Positions 1 to 8,371 of a stretch of DNA of 64,000 nucleotides are shown here, one piece after another. The translations under genes were made by a program, and so were the position numbers. Source of the stretch: Bacteroidota bacterium (GTDB lineage: Bacteria; Bacteroidota; Bacteroidia; Bacteroidales; UBA10428); the NCBI GenBank assembly GCA_023442525.1, contig JAEZZA010000027.1, forward strand, positions 1 through 64,000. Direction: 5' to 3'. The notes beneath the pieces are model-generated. The model saw nothing but the letters and a program-made list of their open reading frames with translations, was not told where the DNA came from and made no database searches. Each line of letters starts with the position of its first letter. The stretch's first letter is position 1.

Positions 1-1397
1 CATCCTATACCTGGACCTACAGTGGAACCGGAGCTACAATAACCGGCGGTACTACAAGTAATATAACCATAAACTTTGCATCAGATGCTACTTCAGGTAT
101 ATTGACTGTACGTGGAGTGAACGACTGCGGCACCGGCACATCAGCCAGCTATGACATTACCATAACCCAGATACCCGATCAACCTGTAGTATCTGTAGAT
201 CACCCCACATGTGATGTTTCTTCTGGCACCATAACAGTGACATCACCCACAGGAGCAGGATTTTCTTACAGCATCGACGGATCTGTCTACACCAACACTA
301 ACGGAACCTTCACCGGCGTATCATCGGGAAATTACACAGTGACGGTTCGTAATGCATCAGGATGTACTTCGGAAGGAGTTGAGGTGGTAATTAATTCCCA
401 ACCGTATAAGCCTTCGAAACCTGTTGCGGGAACTGTTATTCAGCCTACATGCGGAGTGACTACAGGAAGTATAGAGCTTACCGGACTTCCTTCAGGCGAA
501 TGGACAATTTATCCCGGAGGAACCTCAGGGAATACTACCGAAACCACTCTGAGTGATCTTGCTCCCGGTATCTATTCATTTACCGTGGAAAATACTGATG
601 GCTGCGTATCTGATGCATCAGACGAAATTACCCTGGTTGCCGCCTCAGGATGCGACATCGAAGCATTGTTCAGCTCTGATAATACTCTAATATGTGTTGG
701 CGGAAGCGTGGTATTTACCAATGAATCCGCTGGCCCAGGTCCAGGCGCCACCTATGAATGGAGCTTTGGCGAAGGAGCTGTCCCCGAAACGGCTACAGGA
801 GAAGGACCTCATACTGTGGAATACACGACTGCAGGTGAAAAAACCGTTCGCCTGATTGTATCTGATGTATTAAGCGATACCCTGGAAATTAAAGATTTTA
901 TTTCGGTACGTGATCTGAAGGTTCACCTTGGCAGTGACACGATCCTATGCGGCCAGGAGAGTCTTGTTCTTGATCCGGGAGATTATGTTGATTACCAATG
1001 GTCGACCGGTGAAAATACACCGACTATTACCGTGTATGCCGGAACAGGCGACATTTCAGTGACCGTAACAGATGCCAACGGATGCCAGGCAACCGGTGAA
1101 ATCACAGTAGATGAATGTAAACCTGTTGACCTGCTTGTAATTCCAAATACCTTTACTCCTAATGGAGATGGTTCGCATGATTATTGGATGATCAGGAATA
1201 TAGAAATGTTCCCCAGTGCAGATATCCAGGTATTTGACCGGTGGGGTCGACTGGTATTCCATGGCAGCTCAGGCGACCAATGGAATGGTACAGGTCCCAA
1301 CGGTAAAGATCTGCCGGTGGAAAACTACTATTATATCATCGATCTGAAAACAGGAGGTGATGATGTATTAACCGGAACCATTGCTATAGTAAGATAA
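1..1397 (+). CDS. T9SS-exported adhesin-like protein, C-terminal part (5' end outside window)
   Basis: The reading frame is open from the first complete codon (base 3), so the gene begins upstream of the window and the TTG at 102 is not its start. About 460 C-terminal residues are visible. They hold Ig-like/SprB-type repeats rich in Thr, Ser and Gly with paired cysteines, then a PKD-like domain (YEWSFGEG...TYTTAGEKTV type), and finally a gliding-motility-associated type B sorting domain beginning near NTFTPNGDGSHDYW and containing IQVFDRWGRLVF. Type B domains direct export through the type IX secretion system and retention at or release from the cell surface. The next gene encodes a PorP/SprF protein, the usual partner of type B cargo. 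The function of the mature protein is unknown; adhesion or matrix is a guess from the repeats. Confidence 0.9.
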   Translation, partial: SYTWTYSGTGATITGGTTSNITINFASDATSGILTVRGVNDCGTGTSASYDITITQIPDQPVVSVDHPTCDVSSGTITVTSPTGAGFSYSIDGSVYTNTNGTFTGVSSGNYTVTVRNASGCTSEGVEVVINSQPYKPSKPVAGTVIQPTCGVTTGSIELTGLPSGEWTIYPGGTSGNTTETTLSDLAPGIYSFTVENTDGCVSDASDEITLVAASGCDIEALFSSDNTLICVGGSVVFTNESAGPGPGATYEWSFGEGAVPETATGEGPHTVEYTTAGEKTVRLIVSDVLSDTLEIKDFISVRDLKVHLGSDTILCGQESLVLDPGDYVDYQWSTGENTPTITVYAGTGDISVTVTDANGCQATGEITVDECKPVDLLVIPNTFTPNGDGSHDYWMIRNIEMFPSADIQVFDRWGRLVFHGSSGDQWNGTGPNGKDLPVENYYYIIDLKTGGDDVLTGTIAIVR

Positions 1398-1421
1398 CCC
1401 AAACCCGAAAACTGAAATAAG

Positions 1422-2405
1422 ATGGTACATTTTTACAGAACGGCAACAATTATCCTGATCCTGGTCTCGTGCTTATCCGGAGCCAGGGCTCAGAACCCCA
1501 TATACAGCCAGTATACTTTCAACAAATTCCTTCTTAACCCGGCCATTGCCGGTAGTGATGGATATACCACGGTCAGCCTGGTGGCGCGTGAACAATGGGT
1601 AGGATTTAAGGGAACTCCAAAGACCCATGCCCTTACAATGGATTCGCGACTTCTGCGTAACAGCTTTATATCAAAGGATGCATCGGTACGAAGGAAGAGG
1701 AGATTGAGCTCACGATCAGGAAGGGTAGGCTGGGCCGCACATGTGTTCAATGATCATAACGGTCCCCTCGATCGTACCGGCATTGAAGGAACGTATGCTT
1801 ATCATATCGGAATTAACCAGGGACAGGTATCGTTCGGACTTTCGGGACTTTTCTACCAGTTTCGGCTGAATAAGGACAAGGTTGATCTGGGTGATACGGA
1901 TATGGATCCGTTGATCGACGGAATGAGAGGAACTTTATATATTCCCGACGCCAATTTCGGTGTATACTATACTTCTGCCAATATTTACGGAGGAGCCTCG
2001 GTGATGCAGATCTTCCAGTCGTCGATACATTTTGGCGACGATAATGGCAGCGAGTACAGATGGAAGAGGAGTTATAATCTCCTTGGAGGCTACTACTATG
2101 ATATTAACAGTAGCTTTGCCATTGAGCCGTCGTTTCTGTTAAAGGTTCCCGTTGCTATGAAACCTCAACTCGACCTCAGCACGCGTGTTTATTATAAAAC
2201 CAATTACTGGGCCGGATTGTCATGGCGTACCAGGGATGCCGTAGTCGTGTTTTTTGGCGCCCGGTTCGATAAGTTCTACGTAGGATACGGCTTTGATTAT
2301 AATTTCAGTCCCATTGGCCAAAAAACCTACGGTACCCATGAGTTCATGGCAGCCATAAAATTCGGCGACACCGCCAGGAGATACAGATGGTTGAATACTT
2401 ACTGA
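1422..2405 (+). CDS. PorP/SprF family type IX secretion membrane protein
   Basis: The 327-residue protein has a signal peptide (cleavage after ARAQ) followed by the family hallmark NPIYSQYTFNKFLLNPAIAGSDG and a beta-barrel-like alternation up to the C-terminus. PorP/SprF proteins are outer-membrane partners needed for secretion and attachment of particular T9SS cargo with type B sorting domains. The gene lies 24 bases after the sorting-domain gene on the same strand, so the two are probably an operon and a cargo/partner pair. Its 3' end overlaps the stop of the convergent gene at 2399-2725 by 7 bases. Confidence 0.92.
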   Translation: MVHFYRTATIILILVSCLSGARAQNPIYSQYTFNKFLLNPAIAGSDGYTTVSLVAREQWVGFKGTPKTHALTMDSRLLRNSFISKDASVRRKRRLSSRSGRVGWAAHVFNDHNGPLDRTGIEGTYAYHIGINQGQVSFGLSGLFYQFRLNKDKVDLGDTDMDPLIDGMRGTLYIPDANFGVYYTSANIYGGASVMQIFQSSIHFGDDNGSEYRWKRSYNLLGGYYYDINSSFAIEPSFLLKVPVAMKPQLDLSTRVYYKTNYWAGLSWRTRDAVVVFFGARFDKFYVGYGFDYNFSPIGQKTYGTHEFMAAIKFGDTARRYRWLNTY

Positions 2406-2725
2406 AATAACCCCACATCGCCTGCATCCTCAGGCTTGGATTCTTCGGTGGTTGCAGGTTTGTCCTCTTCTTTTTTCTTTACTACAGGTGCCTTTTTGGC
2501 CTTCTGCTGCTGCTGTTCGTTACCTGCAATATCTATCCGATTCTCACGAAGGAACATACCCGTGAAAACAGCAGTCTTTATGTCTTTTACCAGCAGGTTG
2601 ATCTCCCAGTCGGTATCGGGGAAGGATTGCGGACGAACATTGAATTCGATTTTCTCTTCAATGCAAAAATCAACGATTACAGGAATGGATTTTGCCTTTA
2701 ATACAACTTTTATTGCTTCGCTCAT
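2399..2725 (-). CDS. Small protein of unknown function
   Basis: I do not recognise this family. The chosen ATG at 2725 gives 108 residues starting MSEAIKVVLKAKSIPVIVDF; a longer reading from 2806 would run through a palindromic element and looks non-coding. Residues 1-70 look like a compact alpha/beta domain (IKVVLKAK, INLLVKDIKTAVFTGMFLRE). Residues 71-108 are a low-complexity charged tail (QQQQKAKK, VVKKKEEDKPATTEESKPEDAGD). There is no signal peptide or membrane segment, so it is probably cytoplasmic. It ends head-on into the PorP/SprF gene with a 7-base overlap. Confidence 0.6.
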   Translation of the reverse strand: MSEAIKVVLKAKSIPVIVDFCIEEKIEFNVRPQSFPDTDWEINLLVKDIKTAVFTGMFLRENRIDIAGNEQQQQKAKKAPVVKKKEEDKPATTEESKPEDAGDVGLFQ

Positions 2726-2757
2726 TAGAATTGAAATTGTTTGATATTGTTTGAATT

Positions 2758-2784
2758 GTAGGGACTGGTCACGACCTGTCCGTA
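2758..2784. repeat. Imperfect palindrome, GTAGGGAC...GTCCGTAC
   Basis: Arms GTAGGGACTGGT and ACCTGTCCGTAC pair at 10 of 12 positions around a short CACG-like loop. The element lies just upstream of the small unknown gene and downstream of the peptidase stop region. It resembles the short palindromes starting GTAGRGAC that are dispersed between genes in many bacteria. The element at 8322-8349 begins in a related way. It has no T-run, so a terminator role is not supported. Confidence 0.5.
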
Positions 2785-2808
2785 CCTCCGTACCTAAGAG
2801 GCGCAAAT

Positions 2809-4971
2809 TTATAAATTCTTTAATATAAAATCCGTCATCATGGTGTAAAGATGAAGACGTGTATTTCCCCCGTTTATATTATGATTCTTGTTGGGATACA
2901 TAAACTGCTGAAATTGTTTATTTTCGAGTATCAACCTTTCCGCCATGGCAACCGAATTCTGCAGATGTACATTATCATCGGCCATTCCATGTATCAGCAG
3001 CAGGTTGCCTTTTAGCCGGGCTGCATGATTAATGGGTGAATTATCGTCGTAACCGTCGGGATTGTCTTTTGGTTTACGCATGAACCTCTCCGTGTAGATA
3101 TTATCATAGAATCTCCAGTTGGTGACAGGCGCTACTGCAATACCTGTTTTGAACACATCGGCACCCTTGGTCATACATAAAAGAGTCATATACCCGCCAT
3201 AGCTCCAGCCCCAGATTCCAATCCGTTTTTCATCGATCCACGATTTTTTCCCCAGATATATTGCAGCGCTTATCTGATCTTCGGTTTCGAATTTTCCGAG
3301 TTGTAGATAAGTGGCTTTCCTGAATTCTTCACCTCTCCCGTCGGTTCCCCGGTTATCCACGCAGGCAATGACATAACCATGTGTTGCCAGTAACTGTTGC
3401 CAGGCCATTCCCGCATCCCATTTATTGACCACTTCCTGTGATTGAGGGCCACCGTAAACATTGAAGAAAAGCGGATATTTCCGTGTTGAATCGAATCCTG
3501 CCGGCTTTATGATGTAGGCATACAACTCCATCCCGTTGCCACCGGGTACTTTAATGAATTCCTTCCTGGCAAATCCATATTTTGCCATTTCACTTTTCAG
3601 GAACGAATTGTCTTCAATAACTCTGAGTTCGGTGCCATTGATGCTGTTAACCGTATGCAGCGGCGGTGTGTTGGCATCACTCCAAACTCTCACATAATAT
3701 TTATAGGTATTGCTGAATGAGGCTTCGTTATGCCCGGGTGTGGAGAAGTGTTTTTTCTGACCTCTGCCGTCAAAGCGTATCGAATACACATCCTGGTTGA
3801 TCACGGCACTTTGATTTGAAGTGTAATACATCACTCCCTTTGATTCATCGATGCCCAGAATATCTATGACCTCCCAATTCCCCGTGGTAATGGGATTCAG
3901 AAGTTTACCGTCCATGGAATACAGGTAATAGTGAAAGTAACCCGAGCGCTCACTCATTACGATGAAGCGTTTCCTGTCGCCCAGAAAGTGAATGTAATCG
4001 TTGCCAATTCTCGATAAATAACGGGAATTCTCTTCATGGTAAATAATCTCTGATGTGCCTGTATGAGCATCGGCAACCAGTATATCAACCACGTTCTGAA
4101 GCCTGTTGAGCCGGATAATTCCCAGTTTATCGGTGTTCGCGGTCCATTTGATTTTTACAATATATTGGTCGGTTTCCTCTCCGGTATCCATGGATGTGGT
4201 TTTACCGGTTTCAGTATGAAAAACATGAACGCTAACAACCGAATTGTCTTCACCGGCCTTGGGATATTTGAATTTATCTGCCTTAGGATAAAGGTCGTTG
4301 TATATCATCATTTCGTACTGCTTCACCAACGACTCATCGAACCTGTAATAACCAATAGACCGGCTGCCGGGCGACCACGCAAAGGCCTTTGAGAAACCAA
4401 ATTCCTCCTCATAAACCCAGTCGGGTGCACCGTTGATGATTTCGTTAAAAGCACCGTCTTTAGTGACCTGCACAACTTTGTCCGTTTCAAGGTCTTTATA
4501 ATACAGGTTATTATCTTTAACAAAAGCAACCTTTTGCCCGTCGGGTGAGAAGGTGGCCAGTTGCTGCCGGCCTTTATATAGTGGTGTGGTAGTTTTCGAG
4601 GCAATATCATGAATCCAGTACCTGGCTTCGAAAGAATGTCGGTATATTTTTCTTACATAGGTGGTGAGCAGAATTTTCGACTCATCATTGTTGAATTCAT
4701 AACCGGAGATGGACAGGATAGTATCGGGGAGGGCTGATCCGGAAAGAACTACGGAACGTTTTTTTCCGGTAGGATAATCGTACTTTATAATGTTTTTACC
4801 CTCTTCAAGAACTGTATAATGTTCACCATCGGCCATTGAGCGATAGGGCTCAACGGTATTCGGATAGAAACGATATTCTCTGAATATTTTATCAACAGTT
4901 AGAACCGGCGCTGATTGCCCATATGATACAATTGTCAGAAATACCGGCAGAAAAAATAAGGCAACTCTCAT
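2809..4971 (-). CDS. Dipeptidyl-peptidase IV-like S9B serine peptidase
   Basis: 720 residues: a signal peptide (cleavage near SYGQSAP), an N-terminal beta-propeller of DPP-IV type (about 30-460) and a C-terminal alpha/beta hydrolase domain. The nucleophile is Ser590 in GWSYGGYM, the acid is Asp665 or Asp666 in HGMADDNVH, and the histidine is His697 in NKNHNI. The propeller contains WVYEEEFGF, whose Glu pair binds the substrate N-terminus in DPP-IV. The enzyme removes Xaa-Pro/Ala dipeptides in the periplasm, feeding peptide use. It is divergent from thrS with only about 75 bases between the start codons. Confidence 0.93.
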   Translation of the reverse strand: MRVALFFLPVFLTIVSYGQSAPVLTVDKIFREYRFYPNTVEPYRSMADGEHYTVLEEGKNIIKYDYPTGKKRSVVLSGSALPDTILSISGYEFNNDESKILLTTYVRKIYRHSFEARYWIHDIASKTTTPLYKGRQQLATFSPDGQKVAFVKDNNLYYKDLETDKVVQVTKDGAFNEIINGAPDWVYEEEFGFSKAFAWSPGSRSIGYYRFDESLVKQYEMMIYNDLYPKADKFKYPKAGEDNSVVSVHVFHTETGKTTSMDTGEETDQYIVKIKWTANTDKLGIIRLNRLQNVVDILVADAHTGTSEIIYHEENSRYLSRIGNDYIHFLGDRKRFIVMSERSGYFHYYLYSMDGKLLNPITTGNWEVIDILGIDESKGVMYYTSNQSAVINQDVYSIRFDGRGQKKHFSTPGHNEASFSNTYKYYVRVWSDANTPPLHTVNSINGTELRVIEDNSFLKSEMAKYGFARKEFIKVPGGNGMELYAYIIKPAGFDSTRKYPLFFNVYGGPQSQEVVNKWDAGMAWQQLLATHGYVIACVDNRGTDGRGEEFRKATYLQLGKFETEDQISAAIYLGKKSWIDEKRIGIWGWSYGGYMTLLCMTKGADVFKTGIAVAPVTNWRFYDNIYTERFMRKPKDNPDGYDDNSPINHAARLKGNLLLIHGMADDNVHLQNSVAMAERLILENKQFQQFMYPNKNHNINGGNTRLHLYTMMTDFILKNL

Positions 4972-5013
4972 TTGCGTTCTGGAATTGAAAAATGCAAAAT
5001 AGCGGTTTTTTTC

Positions 5014-5021
5014 TATCTTTG
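5014..5021 (+). promoter_or_regulatory. -7 promoter box of thrS (TATCTTTG)
   Basis: TATCTTTG fits the Bacteroidota -7 consensus TAnnTTTG. It lies downstream of the upstream in-frame ATG at 4992 and 24 bases before the ATG at 5046. A transcript from here could only use the 5046 start, so the box decides the thrS start. No convincing -33 TTTG is seen at the right distance. Confidence 0.55.
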
Positions 5022-5045
5022 CTGCTCGTTTACATAGTATTACTG

Positions 5046-6980
5046 ATGATAAAGATCACTTTCCCCGATGATTCTGTTCGGGAGTTTGAACCGGGAGTCT
5101 CAGGACTCGATATAGCAAAAAGTATCAGCAACAGCCTTGCGCGCGAAGTTGTGGCAGTTAGTGTAGGTGATGAAATCTGGGATGCAACCCGTCCAATTTA
5201 CACCGATACCCGTATAAAATTGCACAAATTTGATACACCCGAAGGTAAACACGCCTTCTGGCATTCGTCGGCACATCTTATGGCCGAGGCACTGGAAGCC
5301 ATTTATCCGGGGATCAAGTTCGGAATCGGACCTGCCATTGAAAACGGCTTCTACTACGATGTGGATCCGGGCGACAGAACCATAACCGAAGCCGATCTGC
5401 CCGTTATCGAAGAGAAAATGTACGAGCTGAGCCGCAGGAACAGCCAGTATAAGCGCGAAGACATAAGCAAAGAAGCTGTCCTTGATCTGTTCCGCCAAAA
5501 GAACGATGAGTATAAACTTGAACTTATACAGGATCTTCAGGATGGTTCCATCACTCTGTACAAGCACGGGAATTTTACCGACTTGTGCCGTGGTCCGCAT
5601 CTGCCCGATACCAGTTATATTAAGGCGATAAAGCTTCTGAGTGTTGCCGGCGCTTACTGGCGCGGTGATGAAAAACGCAAGCAGCTTACCCGAATATATG
5701 GAATATCATTCCCCAAAAAACAGATGCTTGATGAATACCTGATAATGCTTGAACAGGCCAAGGCACGTGATCACCGGAAGCTGGGCAGGGAGTTGGAGTT
5801 ATTCACATTCTCTCAAAAAGTGGGACAGGGCTTGCCGCTATGGTTGCCTAAAGGTGCGCTGTTGCGCGAACGGCTTGAAAATTTCCTGAAGAAAATTCAG
5901 CAGCAGTATGGCTATCTTCCGGTGATTACACCACATATCGGACAAAAAGAACTATATGTAACATCGGGACATTATGAAAAGTATGGTAAGGATTCCTTCC
6001 AGCCTATTCACACTCCCGAAGAAGGTGAAGAATTCCTGCTCAAGCCCATGAATTGCCCGCATCACTGCGAGATATACAGGAGCAAACCCCGCTCATATAA
6101 AGATTTACCTGTAAGGTTTGCAGAATTCGGAACGGTGTACCGTTATGAGCAGAGCGGAGAATTACACGGATTGACAAGGGTGAGAGGGTTTACACAGGAC
6201 GATGCCCATTTATTCTGTCGCCCCGACCAGATTAAGGAAGAATTCATAAAGGTTATCGACATTATATATACTGTTTTCAAGGCATTTGAATTCAATGATT
6301 TCATTGCCCAGGTTTCGTTGAGAGACCCGGATAACAAGGATAAGTACATCGGATCGGATGAGAATTGGGAAAAGGCCGAGCGAGCTATTATTGAAGCCAC
6401 GGAGGAAAAGGGAATGCAAACAGTTATCGTGAAGGGCGAGGCCGCCTTTTATGGTCCCAAACTCGACTTCATGGTGAAGGATGCATTGGGCAGAAAGTGG
6501 CAGCTGGGTACGATACAGGTCGACTACAATCTGCCCGAGAGGTTCGAACTGGAATATACCGGAAGCGATGATCAGAAACACAGGCCTGTGATGATCCACA
6601 GGGCTCCCTTTGGATCGATGGAGCGGTTTGTGGCTGTGCTGATTGAACATACGGCAGGAAAATTCCCGCTTTGGCTGACACCCGACCAGGCAGTGATTTT
6701 ACCAATCAGTGAAAAATACCATGATTATGCGGAAAAAGTTTTAAATTTCCTAAATAATTACGATATTCGCACCCTGATTGACTCTCGGAACGAAAAGATA
6801 GGTAAGAAGATAAGGGACAATGAGTTAAAGCGCATTCCTTACCTTCTTGTCGTGGGTGAAAAAGAAGAAGCTGAAGGCACTGTATCGGTTCGCCGGCAAG
6901 GCGAAGGTGATAAAGGAGCGATGAAACTGGAAGATTTTGCAGAATTCATTAAAAAGGAAGTCGCAGTTGCCTTAAGTTGA
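5046..6980 (+). CDS. thrS: Threonyl-tRNA synthetase
   Basis: The 644-residue protein charges tRNA-Thr in the cytoplasm. In order it has a TGS domain (IKITFPDDSVREFEPGVSG), the editing/SAD domain with HSSAHLMAEALE, the class II catalytic core and the anticodon-binding domain (AVILPISEKYHDYAEKV). Zinc-ligand regions are MNCPHHCEIY, FTQDDAHLFC and HRAPFGSMERF. The start at 5046 was preferred to 4992 because it places the TGS domain at the N-terminus, gives the family length, and follows a good -7 box. It leads the classic thrS-infC-rpmI-rplT cluster. Confidence 0.97.
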   Translation: MIKITFPDDSVREFEPGVSGLDIAKSISNSLAREVVAVSVGDEIWDATRPIYTDTRIKLHKFDTPEGKHAFWHSSAHLMAEALEAIYPGIKFGIGPAIENGFYYDVDPGDRTITEADLPVIEEKMYELSRRNSQYKREDISKEAVLDLFRQKNDEYKLELIQDLQDGSITLYKHGNFTDLCRGPHLPDTSYIKAIKLLSVAGAYWRGDEKRKQLTRIYGISFPKKQMLDEYLIMLEQAKARDHRKLGRELELFTFSQKVGQGLPLWLPKGALLRERLENFLKKIQQQYGYLPVITPHIGQKELYVTSGHYEKYGKDSFQPIHTPEEGEEFLLKPMNCPHHCEIYRSKPRSYKDLPVRFAEFGTVYRYEQSGELHGLTRVRGFTQDDAHLFCRPDQIKEEFIKVIDIIYTVFKAFEFNDFIAQVSLRDPDNKDKYIGSDENWEKAERAIIEATEEKGMQTVIVKGEAAFYGPKLDFMVKDALGRKWQLGTIQVDYNLPERFELEYTGSDDQKHRPVMIHRAPFGSMERFVAVLIEHTAGKFPLWLTPDQAVILPISEKYHDYAEKVLNFLNNYDIRTLIDSRNEKIGKKIRDNELKRIPYLLVVGEKEEAEGTVSVRRQGEGDKGAMKLEDFAEFIKKEVAVALS

Positions 6981-7082
6981 TCGTAACGATGAGCAGAGAT
7001 AAAGTATGTGATAATTTGAACATTTGAAGATTTATAATAAAATCATCAAATCATCAAATCAACATATCAATAAATAAATAAA

Positions 7083-7089
7083 AGGAGGA
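7083..7089 (+). promoter_or_regulatory. Strong Shine-Dalgarno of infC
   Basis: The run AGGAGGA is complementary to the 3' end of 16S rRNA and lies 7 bases before an ATA codon at 7097. Strong Shine-Dalgarno sites are rare in Bacteroidota, so its presence marks the real infC start and suggests special translational control. An in-frame TAA at 7079-7081 closes the frame upstream. Confidence 0.75.
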
Positions 7090-7096
7090 ACGTAGT

Positions 7097-7660
7097 ATAG
7101 CAACACCACTTTTCAGAAGAGAAATTAGGAGGGAAGAGGTTCCCCAGTTTGCTGTGAATTATGAGATCAAAGCACCTGTAGTAAGGGTTGTAGGTGAGAA
7201 CCTGCAGAACCCGGGTATCTTTCCCATCAAAGATGCCATACGAATGGCAGAGGAATTGGAACTCGATCTGGTTGAAATATCGCCTAATGCCAATCCTCCG
7301 GTTTGCAAGATCATTGATTATCAAAAGTTTCTTTATCAGCAAAAAAGAAAGCAAAAGGAACTAAAGGCCAAGACGGCTAAAGTTGTATTGAAGGAAATCC
7401 GGTTTGGTCCTTATACTGATGATCATGACTATAATTTCAAACTGAAACATGCTCAGAAATTTCTCCAGGAAGGGGCAAAGGTTAAGGCTTACGTTTTTTT
7501 CAAAGGAAGGTCAATAGTTTATAACGAAGACGGTGAAGCATTACTGCAGAGGTTTGCGAACGATCTGGCCGAAATTGGCAAGGTTGAACAAAGTCCGAAA
7601 CTCGAAGGTAAACGTATGATCATGCTGATCAATCCGCTTCCAAAGAAACCGATTAAGTAA
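7097..7660 (+). CDS. infC: Translation initiation factor IF-3, probable AUA start
   Basis: IF-3 binds the 30S subunit and rejects incorrect start codons. The N-domain includes IRMAEELELDLVEISPNA and PPVCKIIDYQKFLYQQ; the C-domain includes EIRFGPYTDDHDYNFK and VFFKGRSI. The first ordinary start (GTG, 7154) would begin at NYEIKAP and remove the N-terminal tail. Between the in-frame stop at 7079 and that GTG the only start-like codons are ATA (7097) and ATT (7124). ATA sits 7 bases after a perfect Shine-Dalgarno and gives 187 residues (MATPLFRREIRREEVPQF...), the normal length. Non-canonical infC starts are known in other bacteria and allow IF-3 to repress itself. Confidence 0.93.
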   Translation: MATPLFRREIRREEVPQFAVNYEIKAPVVRVVGENLQNPGIFPIKDAIRMAEELELDLVEISPNANPPVCKIIDYQKFLYQQKRKQKELKAKTAKVVLKEIRFGPYTDDHDYNFKLKHAQKFLQEGAKVKAYVFFKGRSIVYNEDGEALLQRFANDLAEIGKVEQSPKLEGKRMIMLINPLPKKPIK

Positions 7661-7680
7661 TCACTTATATATAATCACCA

Positions 7681-7875
7681 ATGCCAAAAATGAAGTCGAA
7701 TTCCGGTGCGAAAAAAAGATATGAATTCACCGGAACAGGAAAAATCAAGAGAAAGCATGCATATAAAAGGCATATCCTCACCAAGAAGACTACCAAACGG
7801 AAGAGGAACCTTGGATATTCTTCGCTCGTTTCGAATGAAGATTCAAAGAATGCAAGACTTTTGCTTGCCAGTTAA
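7681..7875 (+). CDS. rpmI: 50S ribosomal protein L35
   Basis: The 64-residue basic protein starts MPKMKSNSGAKKRYEFTGTGKIKRKHAYKR and contains HILTKKTTKRKRNL, both characteristic of bL35. It is a late-assembly large-subunit protein. It follows infC by 20 bases and precedes rplT, the conserved order. An alternative frame from 7706 is a shadow and has no family match. Confidence 0.97.
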   Translation: MPKMKSNSGAKKRYEFTGTGKIKRKHAYKRHILTKKTTKRKRNLGYSSLVSNEDSKNARLLLAS

Positions 7876-7952
7876 TTTAGTTATTAACCGAGTGAATTAG
7901 CATTAAAGATCCCATGAAGTTGGGGCGCTAACCATTCAAAATTCAAAACAAA

Positions 7953-8297
7953 ATGCCAAGATCAGTTAATGCCGTTGCCTCAAGGGCACGAAGAAAAAAG
8001 GTTCTGAAACAAACAAAGGGTAACTTCCTTTCGAGAGCTAATGTTTGGACCGTTGCAAAGAACACCTGGGAAAAGGGCTTAGGATATGCTTATGCTCACA
8101 GGCGTTTAAAGAAAAGAGATTTCCGTTCGCTTTGGATTGCACGTATTAATGCAGGTGTTCGCCAGTATGGTATGTCGTATTCCGAGTTTATGGGTAAAAT
8201 CAATGAAAAAGGGATTGCTCTGAACCGTAAAGCTTTGGCCGATCTGGCCATGAACAATCCCGAGGCATTCGAAGCCGTTGTGAATTCAGTAAAGTAA
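7953..8297 (+). CDS. rplT: 50S ribosomal protein L20
   Basis: The 114-residue protein starts MPRSVNAVASRARRKKVLKQTKG, the bL20 N-terminal tail that threads into 23S rRNA, and has the globular domain with WIARINAGVRQYGMSYSEFM. It is essential for early 50S assembly and in other bacteria represses its own operon. The 77 bases between rpmI and rplT contain no obvious terminator, so the two are probably co-transcribed. Confidence 0.97.
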   Translation: MPRSVNAVASRARRKKVLKQTKGNFLSRANVWTVAKNTWEKGLGYAYAHRRLKKRDFRSLWIARINAGVRQYGMSYSEFMGKINEKGIALNRKALADLAMNNPEAFEAVVNSVK

Positions 8298-8321
8298 GTA
8301 ATTGTTTTTATTGAACATATG

Positions 8322-8349
8322 GTAGAGACGCATGAATGTGCGTCTCTAC
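8322..8349. repeat. Perfect 11-bp palindrome GTAGAGACGCA...TGCGTCTCTAC
   Basis: Two perfect 11-base arms surround the loop TGAATG, between rplT and dapB. There is no T-run after it, so it is not a standard terminator, although it may still stabilise the rplT 3' end. Palindromes beginning GTAGAGACGC are dispersed between genes in many bacterial genomes; this copy fits that type. Confidence 0.7.
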
Positions 8350-8371
8350 TCATTTATACCTGTATACACCA

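Noticed and set aside
4992..5045. Upstream start that would add 18 hydrophobic residues to thrS
   Set aside because: It resembles a signal or membrane segment, which a cytoplasmic synthetase should not have, and a good promoter box lies downstream of it.
7706..7900. Second reading frame overlapping rpmI
   Set aside because: L35 in the other frame is unmistakable; this frame has no family resemblance.
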